This document shows positions 33,701 through 44,700 of a DNA stretch of 64,000 bases, piece by piece. Origin of the DNA: Amoebophrya sp. A120 (taxonomy: Eukaryota > Sar > Dinophyceae > Syndiniales > Amoebophryaceae); NCBI GenBank assembly GCA_905178155.1, contig CAJINV010000011.1, forward strand, positions 581,982 to 645,981, in the 5' to 3' direction. The translations under genes were made by a program, and so were the position numbers. The notes beneath the pieces are model-generated. The model worked only from the letters and a program-made list of their open reading frames with translations, did not search any database and had not been told where the DNA came from. The stretch's first letter is position 1; every line of letters starts with the position of its first letter.

Positions 33701-36478
33701 CTGCGGTTTTAGGTGCAACACCGGTTGTATCCTCCTCACCAGCAGCAACATCTTCGGACGACGAGGACGGCTTTTCTTGCGCCGTGTACAACGGCTTGCC
33801 ATCCGCGCCGTTAAGCTGAAGATCCGCTACCGTTACAACTGGCCCTGCCGGGAGATCCGAACTGGTGGCGGACTCTTCCCCGGTATGAAATGCAGCGACG
33901 TCTGGGTCTGGAATTAAAATGTGATGCTAATAAAAATTTGCGGATCTTCACAAATATGAAAGACACGCATGACAAGTTTCTGAGCGACTAGGTGTTCTTG
34001 TGTAAAACTGCATGAGAAACTGCGTTTCTGCATTACAAGAAAAGCAGCGCGGTAGCGCGACATGCACGACAGATCCTTGATCTTGTCTAATGTCAGCAGA
34101 GCATTACTTACAAGGCTTACAATCTCCCAGAACCAGACATATTTGCAGTGGATACCCGGGCTTGATCTCCAGTTCCTCCATCCGAGTAGTTCCCGCTGTA
34201 TATGAAGATGGGATTTGGATCATGAGCGCAGCAGGAGCTGCTGCTGTTTTAGGAACGGCGGTTCTTGTATTGTCACCAGGAGCAATAACATCCTCGGACG
34301 ACGAGGACGGCTTTTCTTGCGCCGTGTACTGCTCGCCACCTAAATCGTCCTGATCAACACCCTATGCACGGCAAACGGATCACAATCGTACAAATTGCAA
34401 GCATGCAAGACAAATCTGGTTCCGTACTTGAATCTGCATGACAAATTGCAATTTTCTTCTTGAGAAATTTATTATTATTTGTAATGCAATTTGTACTAGT
34501 GCGATGCTTTTGCAGTGCATACACCTCCTACGGTAGTCACAACTGGTCCTCCTGGCGGGAGGTCCGAACTGGTAGCGGACTCTTCGCCCGGCTTGATCTC
34601 CAGTTCCTCCATTCGCGGAATCGAGGTTGCGCGACCAAAAGACAGCAAATCGACATCTTCAACGATCCCCCCGTCGTCGCTACTAGTTGTACTGCTCTTC
34701 GCTTGCTTATCCAGAAAAGTAACAGTGGAAGTGTACCTTTGTAGGAAGGGCAGCATCACAAATTCGCTTTGCATTACAGGGAAATAAACCTGTCATGCGC
34801 AGCTAGTATATCCTCGAAGCGCGTACTTATGAAAGTGGGCTATGACGCACATCCAGCATGACAAGTGTCAAAATTTTGCATTTTCTGCACCACCGACTCG
34901 CACTCACACAGTTTTTTTTCTTGCATACTGCTCTACTTGGGACGGCGGTGCACCCTCCTCGGGACTGGACGCCGGCTTCGAGGGGATTTCCGAGTCCGGC
35001 GGTAATAAATCTAGCTCCGGGCTTTTTTTACTCGACGTGGCATTTTGATGCCTCTTGTCGCTCGTAGATGTCAAAGTCCCTGCTGGGCTTGTTGTGCCAA
35101 GAATTATAATCTTAGCATCGTCCACCTCCGCGGGCACCCTAGCTCCTTCGACATTGTGCACTAAAGTTGTAGGGGACCCTGCCTCCGCCCGATCGTGAAG
35201 ATCATCTTGTTCCTCTTCCGCATTCATCAGTACCGTCGCCTGATCATCATGATCATCTCCTTCTCCGCCCACTATCACACAGAAAAAAGCAGGCAGGTCA
35301 CATTTGTAATGCAAAAATAAACACGCCAAAAAATCTGTATTGCATACCCGGAACAGCATGCTATGTGGCCGCCCATGACAGATTTTTCTGCGTATTTATG
35401 TATGCATTACAAATCTGCCCTGCCTGCTTTTTTCTATGGGATACCCACCACAGGCTGCGCAGGCCGCGCGTTCTTCTCCGGTGCCGCCAGCAGTGGTGGC
35501 AGCGACTCCCGACCGGACCCGCTGCTGGACCGCCGCTTCGGGCGGGCGATTATCCAAGAAAAAAACGTTGCTAGTGTAAATTTGTGATGCGCAGCATGCA
35601 AATTGATTGCGCCGGTCATGCTGAGCCTGCATAGTAGGGTCCATTCAAGGGCGTTTCACGTACTATCTGCGCATGACAGGTTTTTGCTGTCACGCGAGAC
35701 ATATTTGTCATGCTAATCCTCCAAGAAAGTTACACCTATTTACAATCTTTTTTTCTTGGATAGCGATTACCTCGTCTTCACTGTTGAATTCCTCATACGC
35801 CTCCGGGTGGTCGGCGTTCGCGCGTTGCAGGATCGCCGTCGGGGAGGTCAACACCGTTTCTAGGGCGTTGAACAAAAGCTTTGCGGGTGCGCCGGCGTCC
35901 GTAGACGTGGCCGAGTCCTCTTCCCCAGCGGTGGACTTCGAGTCCGTTCGGGAAGAAATAACCGTGGGCACGCCTGCACGCGGAAGCTGTTGCCCACCCC
36001 CTCGTCCGCGCTGTTGTGCTAAGACGGAACTGCTGCTCGGTCCATAGCCTCCAAGAAGCGCTGATGACGAAGATAGTTGCAGGCCACTAGAAGTGGTGCC
36101 CGAGGTCGTGCCGGCCCGCAAGGTGGTACTACTACCTGGGAGTTGTGCTCCTGTCGTTGCCCCCGCCACCCACTCCGGCGGGCGCGGCGTGCCCCGGACG
36201 CTCGGGGGCACGGTGGTCGTGGCGCTCCGGGCGGACAGCAGCCCCGGCTCCGATTTGCCCTCCTGCACGAAACGGACGGGGGAAGATTCGCCCTCGTCCG
36301 GAATGACGGAATCGCCGCCGTCGTCATCGTAGCGGCTGTCCGAATCCTCCGCCCGGGCGGGAAGAAAACCAACATCTTCGGACGCGCGCGCGGGTTCTTG
36401 AGGCAGCTGTTCTCTTGAACCACGACTAGTACTGCTTTTGCCACCAGCGACAGAAAGGGGGCCCTCGTCTGTCATCAT
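30769..36478 (-). CDS. G7: long disordered acidic protein, 1276 aa, 9 exons (possibly the N-terminal part of G6)
   Basis: Exons: 36478-35763, 35545-35444, 35267-34929, 34703-34521, 34356-34155, 33878-33377, 33162-32196, 31901-31311, 30997-30769; 1277 codons. Most of it is Ser/Glu/Ala-rich with no fold apparent. The last 110 residues look structured (GFFGGIGVQIGSMFDYLS, then RPKRVRILKQGVLWKKRH). The middle contains an internal duplication (SATSSDLPxGPVV ... YTAQEKPSSSSEDV ... PAALMIQIPSS). All eight introns are IEs of families E, H, E, F, A, E, D and K. The fusion with G6 by the 218-bp GT-AG intron would give one 4011-aa protein, which I consider at least as likely as two genes. Confidence 0.72.
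31003..31310. mobile_element. Family K introner in G7
   Basis: 308 bp with a long TIR of about 57 bp (CAGGTTTGAAATC..TCAAAGTTGAAATA..TTTGT.ATGCATAAAA). DR CGCTG at 30998-31002 and 31311-31315. Excision joins TRERQ-RRDKYD. Only copy of this family seen. Confidence 0.9.
31907..32195. mobile_element. Family D introner in G7
   Basis: 289 bp. DR GTAGA at 31902-31906 and 32196-32200. Excision joins VSKPST-TFFGSL. Confidence 0.92.
33167..33376. mobile_element. Family E introner in G7
   Basis: 210 bp, arms AAGAAAAAAACTG-like. DR CAGG at 33163-33166 and 33377-33380. Excision joins PHSGP-EALQLP. Confidence 0.9.
33884..34154. mobile_element. Family A introner in G7, in one copy of an internal duplication
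   Basis: 271 bp. DR CCCGG at 33879-33883 and 34155-34159. Excision joins EIKPG-EESATS. The paralogous repeat at about 34579-34612 encodes the same peptide without any insertion, giving an empty-site comparison. Confidence 0.92.
34362..34520. mobile_element. Family F introner in G7
   Basis: 159 bp. DR ACACC at 34357-34361 and 34521-34525. Excision joins TTVGGV-DQDDLG. The other repeat unit has no element here. Confidence 0.9.
34708..34928. mobile_element. Family E introner in G7
   Basis: 221 bp. DR TGCT at 34704-34707 and 34929-34932. Excision joins PSQVEQ-AKSSTT. Confidence 0.88.
35273..35443. mobile_element. Family H introner in G7
   Basis: 171 bp, arms AGAAAAAAGCAGGCAGG and inverse. DR CCCAC at 35268-35272 and 35444-35448. 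Excision joins AQPVVG-GEGDDH. Confidence 0.92.
35552..35762. mobile_element. Family E introner in G7
   Basis: 211 bp. DR GCGATT at 35546-35551 and 35763-35768. Excision joins EDEVIA-RPKRRS. Confidence 0.92.
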
Positions 36479-37939
36479 GCGAGGGGAGCAGGGGAAAAGC
36501 GTAGGAGCTGAACCCTAGCACCTCCTGGGTAATGCCTTTGATAGCGCGTATGACATTAGAACAAGCTCTCGCAGACCGGTCGTAGAACGAGCTCTCGCAG
36601 AACTACAGATTTCTCTTTCCATACCTCCGAATAAACTACAGCGCGAGAAGAACAACACACCAGGATGAGCAACAAGAACAGCTTGATCTTCCCAATATCT
36701 TGACGCATACTCGGTGAGGCGAGTCTGTTCTGACCATGATCACAGTCAGAAGCTTTGTTTATCACTCTATCGAGCAAGGTGGATTTTGACAACTACAAGG
36801 GGAAAAATCAGTGCGGTTTTTCACGAATCTGTAGCAGTGTTGTATTATCTTCGTGCCGTAGCCAAGCTTAGTTTCCTAGAGCAGCTACGGGTTTATTTTT
36901 TCAGTAGTGCGTAGTTGTAGTAGTTTAGTTGCGCCAAGCAGAAAACTCATCAGAAGTGCTACACTCCTTACAAACAGAACAAGCGATGGCAACATCACCT
37001 GCTGTTAAGGTGCAGCTTCAGGATGTCCAGCACTACGAAGAAAATAAAACACTGGAGGCGATGATTCTTGTTGGTTCTATTTCTAATCTTTGTGGCGTTC
37101 AGATGCACAGATGCTTGCTAGCTTGCAATGCTACGCACGGACCGATGCTAAACTAAACACGCGGAAGGTTCGAACATACACAAAATCTGCGTCAGCTTGT
37201 AAAAATGCATGGAGCAAGTATGTTCAAACTATTCGACTTCGACCCCTGTCGACCTGTAGACAAAACAAAAGCAGTCTCAGTGCTGGGGGTTTTCGGGAGC
37301 TTTATCTTTTGCGAGGACTAATATAGCGCTTGTAGTTGTTGGGGTTCCGGCTAAAGTAGATGCACGGAGGTCGAGTTCTCGCCCTTCTTCTTTTCTTCCG
37401 TGCCTGCAGCTTCTCTTGATCTTCGCGCATCCTCGCTGGCTGGCGTAGGAGGATATTTGTTTGTTTGTCAGTTGAGATTGGTCACATGGAACCAGTTGAA
37501 AGGTGTTCTTTCTTCTCATGTGTCAGTGTCTAGCGCTACTTCAATAAAAAGCACAACCTGGCGGAGCTGCTGTGGGGCCCGCCTTAGAAAAACTAACTGT
37601 ACCTGATGCTGGGAGCGCTAATTTTATAGAAAAACAGACCCTGTCTGGAAGACAAAAGGTGTGATGAATTGCTAGGAGAAGTCTTTTCATCTTCAAGACA
37701 TGCTGTTCAGAAATCAAAGCAAAGTCTTACTTTTTTTGTTTTTTTTTTTAAGAGCCTTGCTGCGTCGGTCAGCATCGGATCGTCTAAATCATATAGGAGC
37801 TTTTATAAGTACTTATGCTCCAACACAAGCCAGCTCGATTCCCGCTAGGGTAGATCTCCTGCTGGTAGTGCCGGAACTACTACTGGTAGGATCTCCCGCT
37901 GGTTCCTGGACATCCTGGAGCAAGGGCACCCGAGCAGCC
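36479..37939. other. Intergenic between G8 and G7
   Basis: No supported gene. 36700-37010 is a diverged copy of 40090-40400. Confidence 0.5.
36700..37010. repeat. Dispersed diverged repeat, copy 1 (matches 40090-40400)
   Basis: Shared blocks include AAAAATCA(G/A)TGCGGTT, TTGTAGTAGTTTAG(T/G)TGCGCCAA and ACTCATCAGAAGTGCTACAC, in the same order and spacing as near 40090-40400. Non-coding in both places. Confidence 0.75.
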
Positions 37940-39234
37940 TCAAGGGGACCGGAAGTAGCCGCCGGGGACCCATTCCCCCCCCCCCGCAAGAGCAGCAAAG
38001 GGGACCGGAACCAAGGGGACCACGTCGGAAATTGGATTTACCGGAAGTGCGCGACGAGTTGGAGAATATCCACTGCAAACATCCTGTCTGTGTGGGTCTG
38101 AAAGCTTGTGAAGCTGTCGTGGGTTGGCCAGGAATCAGAAACATCGGCGGCCATGCATGACAAGATTTTGGGCTGGTAGGTCTAATTGCCTGTTCAACAT
38201 CTACGTGCAGAACGAATAAAACGGCGCGCCCCATGCCATCATTTTGGGCAACGTGCGTGACAGCCTTGAAGGTCTTCTTCATGCTAGCCGATAATAGTAA
38301 GTGTTGCACTTATTCTTTTCCCGACCCAGACATCATGTTTGCATATGCATACAGGTGGAACCAGCGGCTTTGCTGCGTAGGAATTGATCATAGAAGCCCA
38401 CCGGTTCACCAACTGCTCGCTGCTAATATGCATGTTCCAAAGGTCACGGAAGTCACGGACAAAAGTGTCAAGCTGTGCGTGATTCCGCCATGGGGACTGA
38501 CGACCTGCAACCTTTTGGAGGCTAAGATGAGCCACCTGGTCATAAGGTTTGAATCTCCGCCACTTCATGGCTGTGCCGTGAGCCGTGAACCGCAAATGTG
38601 CCTGGTCGCGGTGGCCGTTGATCACGAGGGCGGCGAGAAAAGCTTTGTGCCCGAAACGCAAGGTTGGCGGATCAACAACTTTGTACCGCAAAGGGAGAGA
38701 AGGCGGCGTGGCGGACTTGTATTCCAACGTAATGCCAAAAGGACGGACCTGGTCGGGGCCGGGACGGGTCAGCGAAATGGGTGGCGAACGGATCAACGAA
38801 ATGGTCCAGTAAGCCGCTGGAAAATCGAACGATCCGCTCGTCGTCCGGTGCTTAAAGATATGCACGATAGTGCGGTCCTCGTTCTCGGAATTGTCCAAAA
38901 AGTAATACCACGGATGGGGGTCGGTCAAGTCATCCTTGAGTGACTCACGCAAGGATGAAAAAAGCAGGTTCTGTACCTCTTCTTCTCGCAGCTGCGGAGC
39001 TAAAGTGGCATCTATATTGAATGCCTCTCCAAGTCGTTTGACCTGATACTTCATCGTTGCCCCACGTAAGAAACCATGCTTGTTATACGCATCCTCGTAA
39101 TACGCAAGAAGTCCTTCCGCGCCCACATTCGTAACGGCTTCACGGTGTTCGGCGGTCCTGGACCGCAATGCGCTGACCACTGCCACCGTCGACAAGTGAC
39201 AAACGAGAGACATCGCAAGAAAACGCGCCGGCAT
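37940..39234 (-). CDS. G8: secreted or membrane-targeted protein of unknown function, 332 aa, 2 exons
   Basis: Exons 39234-38356 and 38059-37940 sum to 333 codons. The N-terminus MPARFLAMSLVCHLSTVAVVSA looks like a signal peptide (hydrophobic core, small residues before residue 22). The body is rich in aromatic and charged residues (DPHPWYYFLDNSENEDRTIV, ISLIRSPPISLTRPGPDQ) with no family I can name. The second exon crosses an 11-base C/G run at 37975-37985, so the exact C-terminus depends on the homopolymer length. A long plus-strand open frame over the same bases is a shadow. Confidence 0.65.
38064..38355. mobile_element. Family A introner in G8
   Basis: 292 bp. DR TGGA at 38060-38063 and 38356-38359. 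Excision joins AKPLVP-TRRALP. Confidence 0.8.
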
Positions 39235-39507
39235 TTTCTTTGGTACAATGATGCGCGAGATGATCGATATGATGATAATGCTATGGATATCAATAGGAAC
39301 GAATCGTCCTAGATAAGATCTGACCCAGCTCCACTCGGTACGAAGATTCTACGTGTAGATGTTGGCCCTGGGCGGGTCAAGTGGGGAAATAAAGCCGAAT
39401 TACAATTCAAACAGAGTTGCGCTAAAAAGCGACGGCAAGAAGCACAGCTCCAATTGTCACAAGACCGCGCAGGTGTCGTACGTAATGATGTTGCCAGAAG
39501 TAGATGT

Positions 39508-39561
39508 GGTAGAAAGTGCTTGCTGTAGTTTGTTTGGTAGAAAGTGCTTGCTGTAGTTTGT
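39508..39561. repeat. Tandem duplication, 2 x 26 bp
   Basis: GGTAGAAAGTGCTTGCTGTA followed by GTTTGT occurs twice in immediate succession. Confidence 0.9.
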
Positions 39562-40089
39562 ATACTGTTTTCAAGCTTAAGAGCTAAGTTGGTGGCGGGA
39601 CGTCAAAGAGGGAACTGTTGCTGTGCGTTGTGAAAAGAGAATGCACTGCAGCCATCTTCTTCAAGTGCTACTAGATGGGCCGACTGACAAGAGATTACAA
39701 CTCCACTAAAAGAAATTGATCCCCGAAAAGTGCTTTTTCTGTTTCGTTGTTTCCATCAAATTCATCGTTTCACCGATATTGCAACATTTTCCTGAGTCGA
39801 TTTATCTCTCTTGTTTCAACATTTATTTTTACCGAGGAGAGAGATTCTGCTTAGTGCCTTCCGTCAAGGTCGCATTCATTTCGAAAAGGGCTCTTTCGTA
39901 TGATCTCCTCTATGATTTTTTTGTGAACTTCTTTCCATATTTCGAGCCACTCACATCAAAGATTTGTTTCCGCTGATCTCCTACATCTTTGGCCCAACCA
40001 TACCGAATAGCAATAGGAATAGACAAACCCAGAATGAAAGTAATAAACCAGGACGAAGAGCAACTAGAGCACTTTGATCATGCCTTCTT

Positions 40090-40400
40090 GACCAACATCA
40101 CGCATAGTCGGTAAGACGGGCCTGTGCCGACTCCACATGGTGGGTTCACGCATAGTCGGTAAGACGGGCAAGTACAAAAGGAAAAATCAATGCGGTTCTT
40201 TTTCAAGCAAATTGCTAGACAGCAGTGCATTTTGGCGCGGTAGAGCGAAAAACCTTCTTTATTTCGAGCGCTGATTCCCCAGCCAAGTGCGTACTTGTAG
40301 TAGTTTAGGTGCGCCAAATACAACTAGAGAACTCATCAGAAGTGCTACACCACTCACTTACAAACTGAGAACAAGTGATCAGGGCAACTACTTATATCGC
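40090..40400. repeat. Dispersed diverged repeat, copy 2 (matches 36700-37010)
   Basis: Counterpart of the block upstream of G7. It additionally has its own short duplication, CGCATAGTCGGTAAGACGGG at about 40100 and 40149. Confidence 0.75.
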
Positions 40401-40638
40401 CTGCTGTTGACGGAGGTTGCTCTAGGGGACGCAAGTAGAACACTTTCTTCTCTGCAAGAACTATGCCGTGTTTGTTGCCCCCGTAGATGGAATTGTTTAT
40501 CCTTTGTACTCAATTCCGAATTTCTGCACCTCATCTTCGAAGAATTTTGTTGCTTTGTGAGACGGTGAAACCAAAAACAGGCTGGTGTTGAGACTCTTCC
40601 TTCTTTTTCTAGGCTTCTTATGATTACACGACTGTGCG

Positions 40639-40868
40639 TATGAGAGTGCACAACCCCCCCCCCACGTCCCTCTCGTTCGCCATGCAAAAGTATACCATCT
40701 CCACACATTGCGTTGCCTCGTGGCACTTTTTGCATGACAAGTTCTAGCAGCCGAAACAGTGCGTACAATCCTGTGCAAAATTGTCATGCAAGACCTGCAC
40801 TGTTGGTGATGCTTGTATTGCTGCTCATGCCTTACACGCGAGGGGAGGGAGAGTTGTGCACTCTCATA
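40639..40868. mobile_element. Family B introner outside any predicted gene
   Basis: 230 bp with good TIRs. DR GCG at 40636-40638 and 40869-40871. The joined flanks read EAHSRVIIRSLEKEG on the minus strand but I cannot support a gene around it. Confidence 0.85.
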
Positions 40869-41740
40869 GCGCCTCAGAAAATTTTCATGCGAAGCGGTCG
40901 AGCACCAGATACTTATTTAAGTGGAATTTCGTGAAAGTCGTACATCTAAAAGGCCGTAGTACTGCTGCGAATGAAGATTTTTGAACATCGTTCTTGCAGC
41001 TATGCTAAAATCCGGAGGAAAGTTACTCTATCGACAAAACAGAGATGTTATATTCTACTTTAATAACCTGCGCGAAAGGGAAACGGTTCATGCGATCAGA
41101 TTTTTCATGTTCGATGAGATGAGTATGTTTTTTCGAAATAAAAGCTCGTCACTTTGTACACCTCTGCCGCCGGGAAAGATCCCGGGCGATGCAGACTGTG
41201 ACAGCTTTTTGACTGTACACGTCGATGTTTTTTTACGATCAGCTGTTTTAGTGATATTGCATAATTCCTGGTGGGAGTTGTTATCCTTACTAGACGAAAA
41301 ATTTTTTGTTGACATGTTATTATGCAGGATGATTTTATAGCTTGTCGTGATGAAACATGAAAATCCAGTAGTGCACTTCACTACATTTAGAGCTTTTATA
41401 ATACACTTTGCGGTTAATACTAACGTCATGCTGTAATTACTGTAGCAGTAAAAAAAGAAAATGACGGATTTTTACAAATTTGATTATCACTATTGTACAC
41501 GAAAAAAGTTCATAGCATATCGGCTTTCTATGTATACTGTAAATCAGATACCGCCTCTGCAAAACCTCCTGCTCCGACTTTTGTCTAGTGATACCACTAG
41601 CAATTTATTTTCAAGTCGAGACACAAGGGCTTAGAAATAACGCAGTCGATACACTGCGGGACGCCATAATTTCTTGTTTTACTGTAGTTCATCTTACGGA
41701 ACAAAGTCATAATAGTACTTATCCGGCGACCCATGCAGAC

Positions 41741-44700
41741 TTACGCCTGCACGTTGGCCATGGGGAACATGATGCACTTGACCTCGGTAAAGTTTTCCAG
41801 CGCGTATTCGGACTTTTCGCGACCCCACGCATATCCCACAGAAAGAAGCAGATGAAAGAGCGTATTTGTAAAATGCAAGTATAGAATGTACTTTACTTAG
41901 TTCTTGTGCATCCTAAAAAAACACAGCATGCTGACGGCTCGCCCATGACAGATTTTTATTTTCTGTCAGTTACTTTTTGCATCACAAGCATGCCCCGCCT
42001 GCTTTTTTTCTGTACGATAACCCGGACTCCTTGTAGCCGCCAAAGGGCACCGCGGCGTCAAATATGCATTGCAAATATGCCTGGGTCTGGAAGATTGCCA
42101 GGTTTGTTATGCATATTTTGCATGACCAATGACGCCTGTAATGCATGCCCTAGCATCCCAGATTTTTAGAAGTCTTCCTGATGCTTTTTCCGCATGAGAA
42201 ATGCCCTCCCCGTGTAGCACAAACTGGACTCCTTCTGCTAGTCACGCAATACCGATTTTTTTGGAATCCAAAGACAGCATCACAAGTTACCACCTTCCAG
42301 ACCCAGACAATGACAATTTTGCACTTGATATCAAAGTTGTCGTAGCAGTTGATCCACACGGTTCCGTATGAATTGCAAAAATACTTCTTTAGTCGCACCC
42401 GTACTCAATATGCAGACACGCATGACAAACACAAATCTTCTTCTCAAGGTGAAACAGCCTTACAAATTGCATTCGTCATGCTGAGCTACTTAATTTGTAA
42501 AATACTGAGCTACTTAATTCGTAATATACTACGTACGACTACACTTTTGCACTGCATATTCCGGCCTCCAACCGGCGCGCAATGCCCATCGCCTTCCCAA
42601 TGTCCGTGCAGCACACGCCCGCAGCCAGTCCGTAGTGCGTGCGATTGGCGCGGGTCACGGCGTACTTTATCCTCCGCAAAATTGTCCCCACCCCATACTT
42701 GGAATAAACTCTGCAACACAAATCGAGAAGTTTTGGGAAGCGGGCCTGCCAAGATTCTCCCTGTGTTGCTGTGCAGGTTAGCAAGGACAGCCGTAAATCT
42801 TCACAAAGCCGTCTCCCTAGCCTGCTTAGAGCATTGGATTGCAAACACCAAAACAACTGCCATGGAGGGGATGCGCATCTTCACATATGCTCCTGTAATT
42901 GCGAACCTGCATGACAACTCTGGGATTGTGGGGACGTTTTTACACTGGATATCCTGCGAAGATTATTTTAACATCATGCAGAGCAATACCATGAATGTGT
43001 TTTTCAAGGTTCTTGCACGAAACTTGAATCCAGACTCTCAGGCCGTACGCTTAACTCGTGCAGCGCTTGAGTCGTGCGCTTAAGCCGTGCGCTTAGGTCG
43101 TGCGCTTAAGTCGTGCGCTTAAGTCGTGCGCTTAAGCCGTGCGCTTAAGTCGTGCAGCGCTCCTGCCAACTTAAGCCGTGCGGCGGTTAAGTCGTGCAGC
43201 GGTGGAGCCATTCGCTTGGTTCGAAACCTCCTAACTCGTGCGGCGATAGAGTCGTGCGATTGAGTCGCTCAGCAGCGCTCTTAAGTCGTGCGCCTAAAAA
43301 CCCGTACAGCGGTTCAGTTGTGCGCTTGTTGACTCGTCCGATGGTTAAGTACTTAAGTCGTGCGCTGAACTCGTGCAGCGCTTATTAAAAAGCCGCGTGT
43401 AACTACTTAACGTTTAAGAAGTCGTGTGCCTAACAACTCGTGCGCTTTTACTGGTGTTGCACTGATAGGAGCGTGAAGAAGAGCGTAAGTACTTCTCATC
43501 AAAAGCTTAGTACCTCGATGCTGGAATACTTCTGCAGCTGCATGACCGGGCCAAAAATTTCTTCCTTCGCGATGGTCATGTCGTCCGTGACATCGCCAAA
43601 CACCGTGGGCTATCAAATGCAAATATGTCTGGAAGAGTGCAAGTTTGTCATGCAGCTTGTCTGGCATGAGTCTTAAATCTGTGACGTCGATGAGCAGGGA
43701 AAGGACCTCTTTCCTGTCATGCGAAAACGCAGTTTGTCATGCGAAAAACGAAACACACAGCACCGCAAAAACTTGCCATGCTGGGCTGCATATTCTTGTA
43801 GTGTCTTCCCACCACTCACAGATTTGCATCACAAGTTCTTTCCAGACGACCCAGACATATTTGCATTTGATATGGGCTTGATGAAGTAGCCACAGTCGCC
43901 ACGTCGCTCCCCGCCGGTGAGACACTTGGCGCCCTGCTCCTTTCCCCCCGCAATGTAGTTCAAAATCCTGTCAAACTGAATCTTGTCCACCTGGGGACCC
44001 TGCTCGCACCCCTCCTTGGTACCCATGGTGACCTGCTCCGCGCGCGCCACGCACTTCGCCGCGAACGCGTCGTAAATCGACTCGTGCACGAGAATGCGGG
44101 AGCTGGCGCAGCAGCACTGGCCCTGGTTCAGGAACAACCCGACGTGCGCCACCGCGGCCGCCTGGTCCAGGTCCGCATCCTCTACCACACAGAAAAAAGC
44201 AGGCAGGCCACATTTGTAATGCCAAAACAAATACACAAAAAAATTAGTATTGCATATCCTAAACAGCTATATGTTATGGGGCCGCCTGTCATGACAAATC
44301 TTTCTGTGTATCTATTTTTGCATTACAAATAATATGGCCCGGTGCCTGCTTTTTTCTCTAGGGTATCCTCCGTGATGATCAAGGAAGACTTTCCGCCCAG
44401 CTCTATCCTTAGTAAAAATGTCCCCACCCCAGAGTTGTCATGTTGGAATGCAGATTTGCGATGACAGGAATACTTGTAATGCGCATCTCCATGAGAGGCA
44501 TTACCAGTCGCGTTTTGAAATTTGTAATGCTGCAAACAGGATAAGAAGATGGATTTGTGACGCGGTTTTCCTTGCTAACATGCACTACACTACGGACTGC
44601 AACTTGTCATGCGTGGCTCCCAAAACTTCTGGATTTGTGTTGCTAAGTCCCCAACTTGACTCTGGTGTGGGGACGTTTTTACTCAGGATAAGCTCGAGCG

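Larger units (their letters stand above)
33660..34612 (-). repeat. Intragenic tandem duplication in G7
   Basis: Two diverged units encode EELEIKPGEESATSSDLP, GPVV, YTAQEKPSSSSEDV and PAALMIQIPSS. The nucleotide match is strong, for example 33668-33705 with 34204-34240 and 33757-33790 with 34297-34330. Each unit has its own IE at a different position. Confidence 0.88.
39235..41740. other. AT-rich intergenic stretch between G9 and G8
   Basis: About 2.5 kb without a convincing gene. It contains a 26-bp tandem duplication, the second copy of the dispersed repeat, and one family B element. A minus-strand frame at 40388-40635 could be part of an unrecognised gene hosting that element. Confidence 0.5.
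42665..43513 (-). other. GT-AG intron of G9 hosting an introner and a minisatellite
   Basis: 849 bp, begins GTACTAAGC after YSSIE and ends AAAG before TAC GCC GTG. Joining gives [19 protein letters not shown], which aligns without a gap to the ALDH family. The family D element at 42668-42951 sits three bases from its 3' end. Confidence 0.8.

Noticed and set aside
38233-38943. 236-aa plus-strand open frame
   Set aside because: Antisense shadow of G8, which has a signal peptide and a consistent introner junction.
42946-42953. A two-base micro-exon in ALDH between the GT-AG intron and the family D element
   Set aside because: It leaves the wrong number of bases; ending the intron at AAAG before TAC gives a gap-free match to the family.
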